NCBI GenBank assembly: GCA_963721725.1
Contig: CAVRLX010000018.1
Coordinates: 26,308 to 90,307 of the forward strand
DNA: 64,000 bases
DNA from: RI-153 sp963721725
GTDB lineage: Bacteria; Chloroflexota; Anaerolineae; Caldilineales; Caldilineaceae
Reading direction: 5' to 3'
Part shown: in pieces, positions 1-9,973 of the stretch
Numbering within the stretch: the stretch's first letter is position 1
How the letters are laid out: each line of letters begins with the position of its first letter
Translations under genes and position numbers: made by a program
The notes under the pieces: generated by a model
Told to the model about the DNA's origin: nothing
Databases searched by the model: none
Seen by the model: the letters and a program-made list of their open reading frames with translations, nothing else

Positions 1-1
1 G

Positions 2-3000
2 ATTAGCGGTGGCGACGCTGTGGTCATTACCTTCCGTGTGCAGATCAAGAATCCGCTGCCCGCCGGCGTGACGAAGATCCGCAACCAGGGCACGGCCATC
101 AGCAATGAGTTGCCCGCTGCCCTTAGCGACGATCCCGACACGGCGGCCCTTGGCGATGCCACGCTGACGCCGATTAGCGCTGCGCCTGAACTGAGCGCCA
201 GCAAGATCGACGTGCTCTTCATCGATGCTGACGGCGACGGCGTCGCCTCGCCCGGCGACACACTGCGCTATGGGATTGCCATTGATAACAGCGGCAACAC
301 AGCCGCCACAGGAGTGATCTTCACCGACATTCCCGGGGCCAACACCACCTTCCTGCCCGGCACAGTGCAGACCACACAGGGCACAATCACACAGGGCAAC
401 GCGGCGAGTGATAAAAGCGTGCGTGTGGAAGTGGGCACAATCCCCGGCGGCGCAGAGGTGATTGTCACCTTCCAGGTGCGGATTAACAATCCGTTGCCAG
501 CGGGCGTGACCCAACTGCGCAACCAGGGCAGCGTGAGCAGCAACGAACTGCCCGCCGTGTCCACCGACGATCCCGATACAGCGGCTAACGGTGATGCTAC
601 GCTGACGCCGATTGTGGCGACTCCGCTGATCTCGGCCACCAAGCGCGACACGCTCTTTGACGATGTGGACAATGACGGCGTAGCTTCGCCGGGCGATGTC
701 ATACTCTACAGCACCACGATTATCAACCGCGGCGACCAGGCAGCCACGGCCACCTTCCTAGAAGATCGAATCGATGCTAACACGACCTTTGTGCTGGGCA
801 GTGTGCAGACCACGCGCGGCACGGTGATCACGGGCAACGCCGCTGGTGACAAAGCGGTGGAGGTCGATATCGGCAGCATCCCCGGCGGCGGCGCTTCGGC
901 CACGATTACCTTCCGGGTGACGATTAACAACCCGCTGCCCGCCGGGGTAACACAGATCCGCAACCAGGGCACAGTGAGCGGTAGTAACGTCCCCACCGTG
1001 GTGACTGACGATCCCGACACGGCGGCCCTTGGCGATGCCACGCTGACGTCGATCTCGGCTGCGCCTGTGTTGGAGGCCAGCAAACGTGATTCGCTGGCGG
1101 TGGATGCCGACGGCGATGGTCTCCCCAGCCCTGGCGACACGCTGCTCTATAACATCACCATCCACAACAGCGGCAACGGCGCGGCCACAGGAGTGATCTT
1201 TGCCGACACGCCAGGGGCCAACACGGCTCTGGTCGTGGGCAGTGTGCAGACCAGCGCAGGTACGGTGACGCTGGGCAATACGACCGGAAATAGCCGTGTG
1301 CAAGTGGAGATTGGCACGATCCCCGGCGGCGGCTCTGTCACTATCTCGTTCCGCGTGAAGATTGCTGACTCGCTCCCGGCTGGGGTAACACAACTGAGTA
1401 ATCAGGGCAGGGTGGGCAGTGCTGAGTTGCCCACCCTGCCCACCAATGACCCAGACACCACTCAGCAACATGATTCTACCCTGACGCCGGTCACCGCCAT
1501 TCCACAGGTCCTTGCCACAAAGCGCGATGCGTTGGTGCTTGATGCCGATGGCAACGGCGTGGCTTCGCCAGGCGACACCCTTCTCTATCAGGTGACCATT
1601 CGTAACAGCGGCAACGGCGCAGCCACGGCGGTACTCTTCGCCGACACACCCGACGCCAACACGGCGCTGGTTGTGGGTAGTGTACAGACAGACCTTGGCA
1701 CTGTTGTCAGCGGCAACGCCGCCAATGACAAAATCGTGCGCGTGACCATCGGCACGCTGCCCGGCGACACTATGGTGACCCTCAGCTTCCAGGTGACGAT
1801 TAACAACCCGTTGCCCGCCGGCGTGGATCGACTTAGTAATCAAGGTACAGTCAGCGGCGGCAACATTGTCAGCGCCCCCACGGGTGATCCTGACACGCCC
1901 GAAGTCAACGATGCCACGCTGACGTCCATCTCGGCTGCGCCAGTGTTGGAGGCCAGCAAACGCGATTCGCTCACTGTAGACGCCGACGGTGATGGGATTC
2001 CCAGCCCAGGCGACACGCTGCTCTATAACATTACCATTCGCAACAGCGGCAACGGGGCGGCCAGCGGTGTGATCTTTGACGATACGCCCGGCGCTAACAC
2101 GGCGTTGGTGGTGGGCAGTGTGCAGACCAGCGCGGGCACGGTGATCCTGGGCAACGCAGCCGGGAACCGCCGTGTACAGGTGACCATCGGCACGGTCCCC
2201 GGCGCCACGTCTGTGACCATCAGCTTCCGCGTGACGATTGCCAACCCATTGCCCGCAGGCGTAACCCAACTGCGTAACCAGGGCACGGTGAGCAGCAACG
2301 AATTGCCCGCCTTGCCCACCGACGATCCCGACACCACACGGCCTGGGGATGTAACGGTGACGCCGGTGACCGCTGCGCCGCAAGTCTTGGCGACAAAACG
2401 CGACACTCTCTTCACCGATGCGGACGGCAACGGCGTGGCCTCACCGGGTGACACGCTGCTCTACAACATTGTCATCCGCAACAGCGGTAACGGGGCGGCG
2501 ACGGATCTCGTCTTTGTGGATCAGCCCGACGTCACCACGGCGCTGGTCGTGGGTAGTGTACAGACGGACCTTGGCACTGTTGTCAGCGGCAACGCCGCCA
2601 ATGACAAAATCGTGCGCGTGACCATCGGTACGCTGCCCGGTGGCAGTAGTGTTACTGTCAACTTCCAAGTAACGATTAACAACCCGTTGCCCGCCGGGGT
2701 GACGCAGATTAGTAACCAGGGCACAGTGAGCGGCAGCAACATTGTCAGCGCCCCCACGGGCGATCCCGACACGCCGGAAGTCAACGATGCCACGCTGACG
2801 CCCATCTCGGCTGCGCCAGTGCTGAAGGCGAGCAAGCGAGATACACTGTTGGTCGACATCGATAGCAACGGGATTGCCAATCCGGGCGACACCTTGCTCT
2901 ACAACGTCACCATCCGCAACAGCGGCAACGGAGCAGCCAGTGGTCTACTCTTCACCGATTTCCCCGACGCCAACACCGCGTTGGTCGTGGGCAGCGTGCA

Positions 3001-5437
3001 GACCAACCGCGGCACGGTAACCCGCGGCAACAGCGCTGGCAATGGTAGTGTGCGTGTGGACGTGGGCACGCTGCCCGGTGGCAGCAGCGTGACTGTCAGC
3101 TTCCGGGTGACGATTAATAACCCGCTGCCAGCCAATGTTAGCCAAGTGGTGAACAGCGGCCTGATCACTAGCAACGAGGTGCCTTCCTTCAGCACCGACG
3201 ATCCCGACACCGCGGCGGTGGATGATCCCACGGCCACCCCCGTGAGCGCGGCTCCGGCGCTGGCCGTGAGCAAAACCGACAGCCTCTTTACCGATGCTGA
3301 TAGCAACGGCGTAGTCTCGCCGGGCGATACGCTGCTCTATCGAGTTGAGATTGTGAATGAGGGCAACACCGCCGCCACTGGCGCGGTCTTCCAAGATACG
3401 CCGGGCGACTATACCAAGTTGGTGGTTGGCTCTGTGCAGACGAGCGCAGGCACAGTGACCCGTGGCAACACGGCGGGCAACACCGATGTGCGCATTGACA
3501 TTGGCTCCATCCCCGGCGGCGGTGGTCGTGTGGAGATTAGCTTCCGCGTCACCATCGACAATCCGTTGCCCGCCACCATCACCCGGGTTGCCAACCGCGC
3601 CTTGCTCACCGGCGACAACTTCAGCGGTGTGGTCAGTGATGACCCCGACAGCCCAGCGGCAGACGACCCCGCGGTGACGCCAGTGGTGGGCGCGCCTACT
3701 TTGCAAAGCACCAAGCGCGATAGCCTGTTTGTCGATGGTAACGGTGACGGGCGTGCTGGGCCGGGCGACACCCTGGTCTATGCGGTGACGCTGATCAACA
3801 ACGGCAATGTGGCCGCTACGGGTGTGATCTTTACGGACTTGCCCGATCTCAACACGCCGCTGATTGTCGGCAGCGTGCAGACCAGCAGCGGCACTATCAG
3901 CCGTGGCAACAGCGCCGGTGACACCAGCGTGCGTGTGGTCGTGGGCACCATCCCCGGCGGCGGTGGACATGTAGAGATCAGCTTCCAGGTGCGTGTGGTG
4001 GATCCGCTGCCCGCCGGCGTGACTCAGATTGCCAACCAGGGTGGCATCAGCGGCGACAACATCGATCCGCACGCCACTGACGATCCCGATACACCGCAGA
4101 CCAGCGATCCGACGCTGACGCCGGTGACGGCTACGCCCCAGGTGGATGCTGCGAAAGGCAGCAGCCTGCTTGTGGATGCCGACGGCAACGGCACGCTGAC
4201 GCCGGGCGATACGCTGCTCTACACGGTGATCGTGCGCAACACAGGCAACGGCGCGGCGGAAAATGTGATCTTCACAGATACACCCGATCCCAACACCACA
4301 ATTGTGCCGGGGTCTGTACAGACGAGCCAGGGTACGGTACTCAGCGGCAATGGGGTTGGCGAGCGCACGGTGCGCGTGGATGTGGGCACGCTGCCCGCCC
4401 GCGGCAATGTGCAGATCAGCTATCAGACCCGGGTCAACGATCCACTGCCAGCGGGCGTGAAGTCGATTACCAATCAAGGCACAGTCACGGGGGTGAATAT
4501 CCCCGACACACCGACCGACGATCCATTGTCACCTGTGCCGGATGACCCCACCGGCAACGCCATCGGGGCAGCGCTGCTTGCCCTCAATAAGCTCTCTGTG
4601 CCACCGACGGGGACGACGATCTTCCCGGGCAACCGCATCACCTATACGGTGGTGGTGGCGAACGTGGGCACGGTCGCGCTGACCAATGTGGTGATTACGG
4701 ACAGCATTCCGGTGGGTACCACTTATGTGGATGGCAGCGCTACGCCTGCCCCGACCAGTGGTCTCAATCCGCTGCGTTGGCAGATCCCGGCGCTGGCAGT
4801 GGGCGAAAGTGTCAGCGTGCGTTTCGTCGTGATTGTCAATGCTGTGGGACCGGTGCTGGCGATCCGCAATGTGGCGAATGCCGAGAGTGCAGAGACGCCC
4901 TTGATTGCCTCGCCCACTGTAGTGCATCCCTTCGATCCCACGCCGATTGACCTGCTCAGCTTCACCGCTACGGCAACCGACGCTGGCCTCGATCTGCGCT
5001 GGGTCACTGGACACGAGATCGACACCTGGGGCTTCCATCTCTGGCGAGGCGAGAGCGACAACCGCAGTGATGCCACCCGCATTACCACGGTGTTGATCCC
5101 GGCCCAGGGCGACGTCAACCGCGGCGGCAGCTACAGTTGGATGGACAGGGGCGCGACACGGGGTGTATACTATCGCTATCGGCTGGAAGAACAGACGGTG
5201 GACGGCGAGCGCATCGAGTATGGCCCTGTGCGTGGCTATCTGCCCACTGGCGACGAACCTGTCGTAACCCCCGGTGACTATACGCTCTTCCTGCCCTGGA
5301 CAGCCAACAGCCCTGAACCAGATGCAGCCATGCCAACCGAAAGCGACGAACTGCCCACCGAGGCCATAGATCCGACGGAGAGCCACACAGGCTATCAAAT
5401 CTATCTGCCCTATGTAAGTGAGGCGGAGACTCCATAA
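2..5437 (+). CDS. DUF11-repeat giant surface protein, 5'-truncated by the window
   Basis: The frame is already open at base 2, so the start lies upstream of the window. The visible part of about 1,810 residues holds one partial and ten full repeats of about 145 residues, then a divergent DUF11 domain and a C-terminal beta-rich region. Each repeat has a conserved acidic loop of the form DADGDGxxSPGDTLLY, resembling a calcium-binding DxDxDG loop, and ends in LPAGV-x-NQG. DUF11 repeats are known from long extracellular stalk or adhesin proteins. The tail is rich in Pro, Glu and Thr and ends with a YLP-type motif close to the C terminus. The stop is 2 bases before the next gene, which suggests one operon. 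Surface location is an inference. Confidence 0.88.
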   Translation: MSGGDAVVITFRVQIKNPLPAGVTKIRNQGTAISNELPAALSDDPDTAALGDATLTPISAAPELSASKIDVLFIDADGDGVASPGDTLRYGIAIDNSGNTAATGVIFTDIPGANTTFLPGTVQTTQGTITQGNAASDKSVRVEVGTIPGGAEVIVTFQVRINNPLPAGVTQLRNQGSVSSNELPAVSTDDPDTAANGDATLTPIVATPLISATKRDTLFDDVDNDGVASPGDVILYSTTIINRGDQAATATFLEDRIDANTTFVLGSVQTTRGTVITGNAAGDKAVEVDIGSIPGGGASATITFRVTINNPLPAGVTQIRNQGTVSGSNVPTVVTDDPDTAALGDATLTSISAAPVLEASKRDSLAVDADGDGLPSPGDTLLYNITIHNSGNGAATGVIFADTPGANTALVVGSVQTSAGTVTLGNTTGNSRVQVEIGTIPGGGSVTISFRVKIADSLPAGVTQLSNQGRVGSAELPTLPTNDPDTTQQHDSTLTPVTAIPQVLATKRDALVLDADGNGVASPGDTLLYQVTIRNSGNGAATAVLFADTPDANTALVVGSVQTDLGTVVSGNAANDKIVRVTIGTLPGDTMVTLSFQVTINNPLPAGVDRLSNQGTVSGGNIVSAPTGDPDTPEVNDATLTSISAAPVLEASKRDSLTVDADGDGIPSPGDTLLYNITIRNSGNGAASGVIFDDTPGANTALVVGSVQTSAGTVILGNAAGNRRVQVTIGTVPGATSVTISFRVTIANPLPAGVTQLRNQGTVSSNELPALPTDDPDTTRPGDVTVTPVTAAPQVLATKRDTLFTDADGNGVASPGDTLLYNIVIRNSGNGAATDLVFVDQPDVTTALVVGSVQTDLGTVVSGNAANDKIVRVTIGTLPGGSSVTVNFQVTINNPLPAGVTQISNQGTVSGSNIVSAPTGDPDTPEVNDATLTPISAAPVLKASKRDTLLVDIDSNGIANPGDTLLYNVTIRNSGNGAASGLLFTDFPDANTALVVGSVQTNRGTVTRGNSAGNGSVRVDVGTLPGGSSVTVSFRVTINNPLPANVSQVVNSGLITSNEVPSFSTDDPDTAAVDDPTATPVSAAPALAVSKTDSLFTDADSNGVVSPGDTLLYRVEIVNEGNTAATGAVFQDTPGDYTKLVVGSVQTSAGTVTRGNTAGNTDVRIDIGSIPGGGGRVEISFRVTIDNPLPATITRVANRALLTGDNFSGVVSDDPDSPAADDPAVTPVVGAPTLQSTKRDSLFVDGNGDGRAGPGDTLVYAVTLINNGNVAATGVIFTDLPDLNTPLIVGSVQTSSGTISRGNSAGDTSVRVVVGTIPGGGGHVEISFQVRVVDPLPAGVTQIANQGGISGDNIDPHATDDPDTPQTSDPTLTPVTATPQVDAAKGSSLLVDADGNGTLTPGDTLLYTVIVRNTGNGAAENVIFTDTPDPNTTIVPGSVQTSQGTVLSGNGVGERTVRVDVGTLPARGNVQISYQTRVNDPLPAGVKSITNQGTVTGVNIPDTPTDDPLSPVPDDPTGNAIGAALLALNKLSVPPTGTTIFPGNRITYTVVVANVGTVALTNVVITDSIPVGTTYVDGSATPAPTSGLNPLRWQIPALAVGESVSVRFVVIVNAVGPVLAIRNVANAESAETPLIASPTVVHPFDPTPIDLLSFTATATDAGLDLRWVTGHEIDTWGFHLWRGESDNRSDATRITTVLIPAQGDVNRGGSYSWMDRGATRGVYYRYRLEEQTVDGERIEYGPVRGYLPTGDEPVVTPGDYTLFLPWTANSPEPDAAMPTESDELPTEAIDPTESHTGYQIYLPYVSEAETP

Positions 5438-5439
5438 TC

Positions 5440-6006
5440 ATGAAAGTAATGACCATGTTAAAAAGACTCTATACTTGGAGTGGGTTGCTGGTCCTGTGGA
5501 TCATCTTGCTGCTGCTGTTGGCAATGCCTGTGGCTGCGCAACAGCGAGCGCTAACGCCATCCCCGGAGCCACCTACACCCACAGCGACGGACACGCCTGT
5601 GCCCACAGCGACAGATACAGCACTGCCGCCTGTGCCCACATCAACGGATACACCCTTGCCCACAGCGACAGATACAGCGCTGCCGCCTCTGCCCATAGCC
5701 ACAGATACGCCTGTGCCCACGGCGACGGACACACTCGTTCCCGCAGATACCGCACTGCCGCCGCCACCGCCTGCGGCCACGGCTACGCCACTGCCCGCCG
5801 CTACCGCCACGCCTCCGCCTCCGCCCACAGCGACATCAACCCCGTTGCCAAGCGCAGAGCCGACAGCTACACTAACGCCGCCGCCGCCGCTTACGTTGCC
5901 ACCTACGGGCGGGTCTGCCTCTCCTATCAGCCCGCTGATCTTATGGGTGTTGGCAGGGCTGGCAATCGGATTGGGCTTGTTATTCCGCCGTCGTTTGTAT
6001 GAATAA
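5440..6006 (+). CDS. Pro/Thr-rich stalk protein with LPxTG-like anchor
   Basis: A 188-residue protein. Residues 10-33 are a strongly hydrophobic signal sequence ending in AAQ. Residues about 40-150 are low-complexity Pro, Thr, Ala and Asp. The C terminus has the sorting-signal layout: LPPTG at 153-157, a hydrophobic segment at about 162-182, and a basic RRR tail. Known sortase substrates have this order of parts, so this is probably a wall- or membrane-anchored stalk. No sortase gene is in the window. The gene starts 2 bases after the DUF11 gene and overlaps the C25 peptidase gene by 8 bases, so the three are likely co-translated. The compositional repeats make the middle unalignable to a family. 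Confidence 0.75.
   Translation: MKVMTMLKRLYTWSGLLVLWIILLLLLAMPVAAQQRALTPSPEPPTPTATDTPVPTATDTALPPVPTSTDTPLPTATDTALPPLPIATDTPVPTATDTLVPADTALPPPPPAATATPLPAATATPPPPPTATSTPLPSAEPTATLTPPPPLTLPPTGGSASPISPLILWVLAGLAIGLGLLFRRRLYE
5577..5835 (+). repeat. Imperfect tandem repeats coding for Pro/Thr stalk
   Basis: Units of roughly 18-54 bases built on CCCACAGCGACAGATAC recur in phase inside the stalk-protein gene. They encode TATDTxxPxPT-type units. The repetition could allow slippage and length variation. Confidence 0.7.
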
Positions 6007-7531
6007 ACTTATTCGCGTTGGGTTGCTCCTGGGGGTGCTACTTGCGGGTAGCCTCCCCGGAGCCGCCCAGAACTACACACAACGCCAAACACCTGCCCCC
6101 GTTTTCACCGAGACGGGGACAGGTGTTTTTGTGGAATGGCAAAACGTTGATGGCGGCTGGTCGCAGTGGTCCACTGTGGAGATCGGCGGCGTGCAGATTC
6201 CGGCCTATCTCTTCACAGTGCAGATTCGCCCCGCCGCCCGCTTTGAAATTGTGATGGAGCAGACAGAGACGCGCCCGTGGCGTGGGAATCCCGCTGCCTT
6301 CACTGTTGTCGATGCGCCCATCCCGCGCACCGTGGACGGCGACGAGCGGCCCGATCTACGCCAGCGCGCCGTGGCCGAAATGCCCGGCTCTCCGCTCATG
6401 GAAGTGCGCCGCGGGCGGGCGCGTGGCGTCGATAGTGTGGTCATGGCCCTGCTGCCGGTGATCGAAACCGCGGCCGGGCTGCAAGAAGTGGTGACCGTGC
6501 GCGTATGGCTGCGCGGCGCTACCCTGGCTGCAAGCCTCGCCCCACGTCGATTCGGAGTGGCTGTGCCACCGCCTGCGCCTGTTTCCCGCGCACCCGCCGC
6601 CAAAATTCTGGTCACCCATGCCGGCATTCAAGAGATTTCAACGGCGGCGTTGCGCGCAGCCGATCTCATCAACACAGATAGCGATCTGCGCAAGATCACC
6701 CTGTGGCGAGAGGGCGATCCCATCGCTGTGGAACTGCTGCCCGATGGCCTGCGCTTCTATGCCCCTGCCGTGGGGGATCGCTGGAATCAGGGCACGGTCT
6801 ATTGGGCCAGCCTGGGCGAGACGCCCTCGCCACACATGGGCAGCCGCGCCGCCCTCACCCAAAGCATAACGGCCGCGTCCACCCAGGATCGGGCCTGGGA
6901 AGAGGGCGAATGGTACGCGCCCACCCGCTACGATTCGCTGTTGCCAGGGCCAGACGGCGATCATTGGTTCGCCGCCGATCTGCGCGCCGGGCCAGACTTG
7001 CCCGCCATGCCGGTGACGGCGACGCTGCTTTCTGCCCTGCCAGTGCTGACCCAGTCCGGTATCTTCACCGTCACCGGCACAGCCTATACCAGCGGCCAAC
7101 ACAATTTGCAGGTCAACGACCCCGACGGCGCGGCGCGGACACGGCTCACATGGCAGGGGAAAGGCGATTGGCAACACGCCTTTGCACTGACCAACGCCAG
7201 CCATCAACTTGTGTTGACGCTGGCCCAGAGTACACGCCCCGACGGCATCCAAATTGACCGCCTTCAGTGGCAACGCCCGGCACAGTTGACCTTTGGCGCA
7301 CGCGGCGCAGCCTTCTTCACCACCGGCGCGCCCACCCGCTATCAACTGGATGCGTTGCCGCCTGCGTTCGCCCTCTATGATGTCACCGATCCGGCGCTGC
7401 CCCTGCGCGTGGATATTGGCGAGCCGCGCGGATCACCGGTGCTTTTGGACAGCGCCAGCAGCCGCTATCTGTTGGTCTCCACAGCGCACAGCCTCTATCT
7501 GCCGCTGATCGGTGGCCGCCGCGTCCGCTGA
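5999..7531 (+). CDS. N-terminal part of C25 (gingipain-like) peptidase protein
   Basis: A 510-residue frame with a clear signal peptide (residues 1-23, ending GAAQ) and a beta-rich ectodomain. Its layout is that of the region preceding the catalytic domain in large secreted C25 peptidases. It overlaps the next frame by 20 bases, and that frame carries the catalytic domain without any signal peptide, so the two probably form one protein broken by a +1 frame change near 7505-7545. Against this, the frame ends in HSLYLPLIGGRRVR, which looks like a natural YLPL-type C terminus, so a genuinely split pair is possible. It starts inside the end of the stalk gene. Confidence 0.7.
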   Translation: MNKLIRVGLLLGVLLAGSLPGAAQNYTQRQTPAPVFTETGTGVFVEWQNVDGGWSQWSTVEIGGVQIPAYLFTVQIRPAARFEIVMEQTETRPWRGNPAAFTVVDAPIPRTVDGDERPDLRQRAVAEMPGSPLMEVRRGRARGVDSVVMALLPVIETAAGLQEVVTVRVWLRGATLAASLAPRRFGVAVPPPAPVSRAPAAKILVTHAGIQEISTAALRAADLINTDSDLRKITLWREGDPIAVELLPDGLRFYAPAVGDRWNQGTVYWASLGETPSPHMGSRAALTQSITAASTQDRAWEEGEWYAPTRYDSLLPGPDGDHWFAADLRAGPDLPAMPVTATLLSALPVLTQSGIFTVTGTAYTSGQHNLQVNDPDGAARTRLTWQGKGDWQHAFALTNASHQLVLTLAQSTRPDGIQIDRLQWQRPAQLTFGARGAAFFTTGAPTRYQLDALPPAFALYDVTDPALPLRVDIGEPRGSPVLLDSASSRYLLVSTAHSLYLPLIGGRRVR

Positions 7532-8816
7532 GATTCGGACGAGTGCCGCCGCCGCGGTTTCGTCGCCGCGCCCCACGGTTGAGCGCCCAACTGTCATCAC
7601 CCACACGCCCGCGGATCGGTCGGCGGCAGTGACGGCGGATGCACTCTACATTGGCCCGGCGCAATTCTTGCCCGGTTTGGAGCCGTTGCTGGCGCAGCGT
7701 CGCGCCCAGGGCTACAGCGTCGCTGCCGTGGATGTGGCCGCGATCTATGACGGCTGGGGCGGAGGGCAGGTCTCACCCAGCGCCATCCGCAACTTTTTGC
7801 GCTATGTCATGGGCGAGGGCGGCAACCTGCGCGCCGTGACATTGGTGGGCGACGCAACCAGTGATCCGCTCAACTATGGCGGGCATAACAACCCCAATTT
7901 TGTGCCGCCCTATTTGGCAATGGTGGACAAATTCATTGGCGAGACTGCCTGTGAAAGCTGCTATGCCCAACTGGACGGTGATGATCCGGTGAGCGATCCG
8001 TTGCCTGATCTGTGGCTGGGGCGGCTGCCTGTGAAGAGCGCTGGCGAACTTGAGGCGGTGGTACAAAAAATCGTAGGCTATGAGCAGAATGGGATCACCC
8101 CGGCGGCGGCCTCACGCCTGATTTACGTGGCCGATAACTTCCGCAATGCCGACGGCACGCTGGACGGGGCCGGAGATTTCGCTTTCGCCGCCGAACAGAG
8201 CATCGCCTTGCAACCGGCAAGCGCCGCCCTAGAGCGGATCTACTACGATCCTGCGCCCGTCACCAGCCAACAGCCCTGGCACGAAGCCGACGCCCGCGCC
8301 GCCTATGAAAAGACGGTGGCGGCGTTGAAAGGGGGGGCTGGCTTTGTCAACTATATCGGCCATGCCCATTACTGGCAGTGGGCCTCCACTGATCTCAATG
8401 CTGACCCTTCCTATCTTTTCGGCCTCTATGATGTGGACAGCCTGAACAACCGCGATGCGCTTTTTATCCTCTTGGCGATGACCTGTCTGACCGGGGCGTT
8501 TCAGACGCCGTCATTCAGCGGAACCACGATTGACGAGCGCTTTTTGCTACACCCCGACGGGGGCAGCGTGGCGGTCTGGGCACCCACCGGCTTTGGCGTC
8601 GCCTATGGGCATGATCGGCTGCAAGTGGGCTTCTATCGCGCCGATCGGCAGAACACAGCCCAGCCCGTGGGCGCGCTGGTTGAGGCTGGCTATACCACGC
8701 TCTTTACTCAAGCGGGCTGTTGTCAGGAAGCCCTCCATACCTATGCCCTGCTAGGCGATCCACTTACCGTGCCGCAGGTGCGCTATGGGCTGCAACTACC
8801 ATTGGTCATTAAATAA
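7512..8816 (+). CDS. C25 family cysteine peptidase, catalytic part
   Basis: A 434-residue frame opening with GTG, without a signal peptide. Residues about 45-330 match the gingipain (C25) fold: an early YIGPAQFLPGLEPLLAQRR stretch, the LVGDATSDP motif near 111-119, the catalytic His in GHAHYW (His284) and the catalytic Cys in MTCLTG (Cys325). C25 enzymes are secreted cysteine endopeptidases, and here activity would depend on the signal peptide in the upstream frame. The C terminus ends in LPLVIK, another copy of the LPLV-type ending seen in secreted proteins of this window. The +1 relation to the upstream frame matches the other frame breaks in the window. Confidence 0.8.
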   Translation: MAAASAEIRTSAAAAVSSPRPTVERPTVITHTPADRSAAVTADALYIGPAQFLPGLEPLLAQRRAQGYSVAAVDVAAIYDGWGGGQVSPSAIRNFLRYVMGEGGNLRAVTLVGDATSDPLNYGGHNNPNFVPPYLAMVDKFIGETACESCYAQLDGDDPVSDPLPDLWLGRLPVKSAGELEAVVQKIVGYEQNGITPAAASRLIYVADNFRNADGTLDGAGDFAFAAEQSIALQPASAALERIYYDPAPVTSQQPWHEADARAAYEKTVAALKGGAGFVNYIGHAHYWQWASTDLNADPSYLFGLYDVDSLNNRDALFILLAMTCLTGAFQTPSFSGTTIDERFLLHPDGGSVAVWAPTGFGVAYGHDRLQVGFYRADRQNTAQPVGALVEAGYTTLFTQAGCCQEALHTYALLGDPLTVPQVRYGLQLPLVIK

Positions 8817-8923
8817 GCGCGCCTGTACCCTGTTGGTTTGTCTAATTTCTCACTTAATGGCATTGTACGGGTATCCTTTTGTAAACCGATCCAGTAAACC
8901 CAAGTGCCTAGAGGAGAGAAGAC

Positions 8924-9922
8924 GTGGGACGTTTTAAAGTAGCTTTAATCGACCGTACACCAGATGATGTTCCGGCCTGGGTTCCCGAAGAATTGGAAGC
9001 CGCCGACATCGAGTATCTTGCCGAACGCTGCACAACCTTGGACGATTTCAAACGTGTGGCGAGCGATGTGGATGTGCTTTGGATCTATGGTGGCAGCCGT
9101 TTTGCCCGTGGCGAAAATCTCGATCTGCTTACCCGCTGCGGGGCGATTATCCGCTCTGGCAGCGGCGTGGACGTCATCGACGTGGATGGCGCAACTGACC
9201 GCGGCATGTTGGTCTGTAACACCCCGCTGGCCCACAACGGCCCTGTGTCGGATCACACCATCGCCCTTATGTTCGCCGTGGGGCGGCAGATCGTCACCGG
9301 CGACCGTGTGACGCGCGACGGCGATTGGACAGTGCGTGAAAGCTACCGCCCAGAGTGGCATCTTTCGGGGCAGACATTGGGCGTGCTGGGTTTTGGGCAC
9401 ATCCCGCGCCAGCTTGTGCAGAAACTCCGAGGCTTTAACCTGACGGTGCTGGTCTTCGATCCCTACGTGGACGATGCGACCCTGGCCGATTTCAACGCCC
9501 AAAAAGTGGAGTTGGATGAACTGCTGCAACGCTCGGATATTGTCTCGATTCACACGCCGCTTACCGCCGAAACCCATCACCTCTTCAACGAGCGCACGTT
9601 GCGCCTGATGAAAAAGAACGCCATCCTGATTAACTCGGCGCGCGGTCCCATTATTGACGAAGCCGCACTCTATCGGGCGCTCACCGAAGGCTGGATCGCC
9701 GGGGCAGGGCTAGATGTCTTTGAGGTGGAACCCTCGCCCGCCGACAACCCGCTCTTCCAACTGCACAACATTGTAGTGACGCCGCACACCGCCGGCATTT
9801 CCGATGAATCGGTGGAGGCTACATGGCGGCTCTCGGTGGAGATGGTGCGGCAGATGTCCGAGGGCAAGTTCCCCCGATCCTATGTCAACCGCACCGTGAA
9901 GCCACGCTGGACGCTGGCTTAG
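8924..9922 (+). CDS. D-2-hydroxyacid dehydrogenase (NAD-dependent)
   Basis: 332 residues with a GTG start 4 bases after GAGGAGAGAA. The family oxidises D-2-hydroxy acids or reduces 2-oxo acids with NAD(H) in the cytoplasm. The nucleotide fold carries GVLGFGHIP, where the third glycine of GxGxxG is Pro. The catalytic set is visible: Arg in NSARGPIID, Glu in DVFEVEP and His in TPHTAG. The length is usual for the phosphoglycerate dehydrogenase-like branch lacking the ACT domain. The substrate cannot be read from the sequence. It stands alone and is followed by its own terminator. Confidence 0.9.
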   Translation: MGRFKVALIDRTPDDVPAWVPEELEAADIEYLAERCTTLDDFKRVASDVDVLWIYGGSRFARGENLDLLTRCGAIIRSGSGVDVIDVDGATDRGMLVCNTPLAHNGPVSDHTIALMFAVGRQIVTGDRVTRDGDWTVRESYRPEWHLSGQTLGVLGFGHIPRQLVQKLRGFNLTVLVFDPYVDDATLADFNAQKVELDELLQRSDIVSIHTPLTAETHHLFNERTLRLMKKNAILINSARGPIIDEAALYRALTEGWIAGAGLDVFEVEPSPADNPLFQLHNIVVTPHTAGISDESVEATWRLSVEMVRQMSEGKFPRSYVNRTVKPRWTLA

Positions 9923-9935
9923 AGCCTAACCAATG

Positions 9936-9973
9936 AAGCTCTTGTTTTTTGTGCAAGAAAACAGGAGCTTTTT
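9936..9973 (+). terminator. Intrinsic terminator after hydroxyacid dehydrogenase
   Basis: The arms AAGCTCTTGT (9936-9945) and ACAGGAGCTT (9961-9970) pair with one G-U, followed by TTTT. It lies 13 bases after the stop codon. Confidence 0.6.

Noticed and set aside
758..2383. Long open frame of 541 codons on the minus strand under the DUF11 gene
   Set aside because: It is rich in His and Arg with no domain and mirrors the repeat codons of the DUF11 gene. Similar antisense frames lie at 2945-4477 and 60747-62111.
2..5437. Regularly spaced repeats that might suggest a CRISPR array
   Set aside because: The repeats are about 435 bases long, in reading phase and translate to a protein repeat; there are no short identical repeats with spacers.
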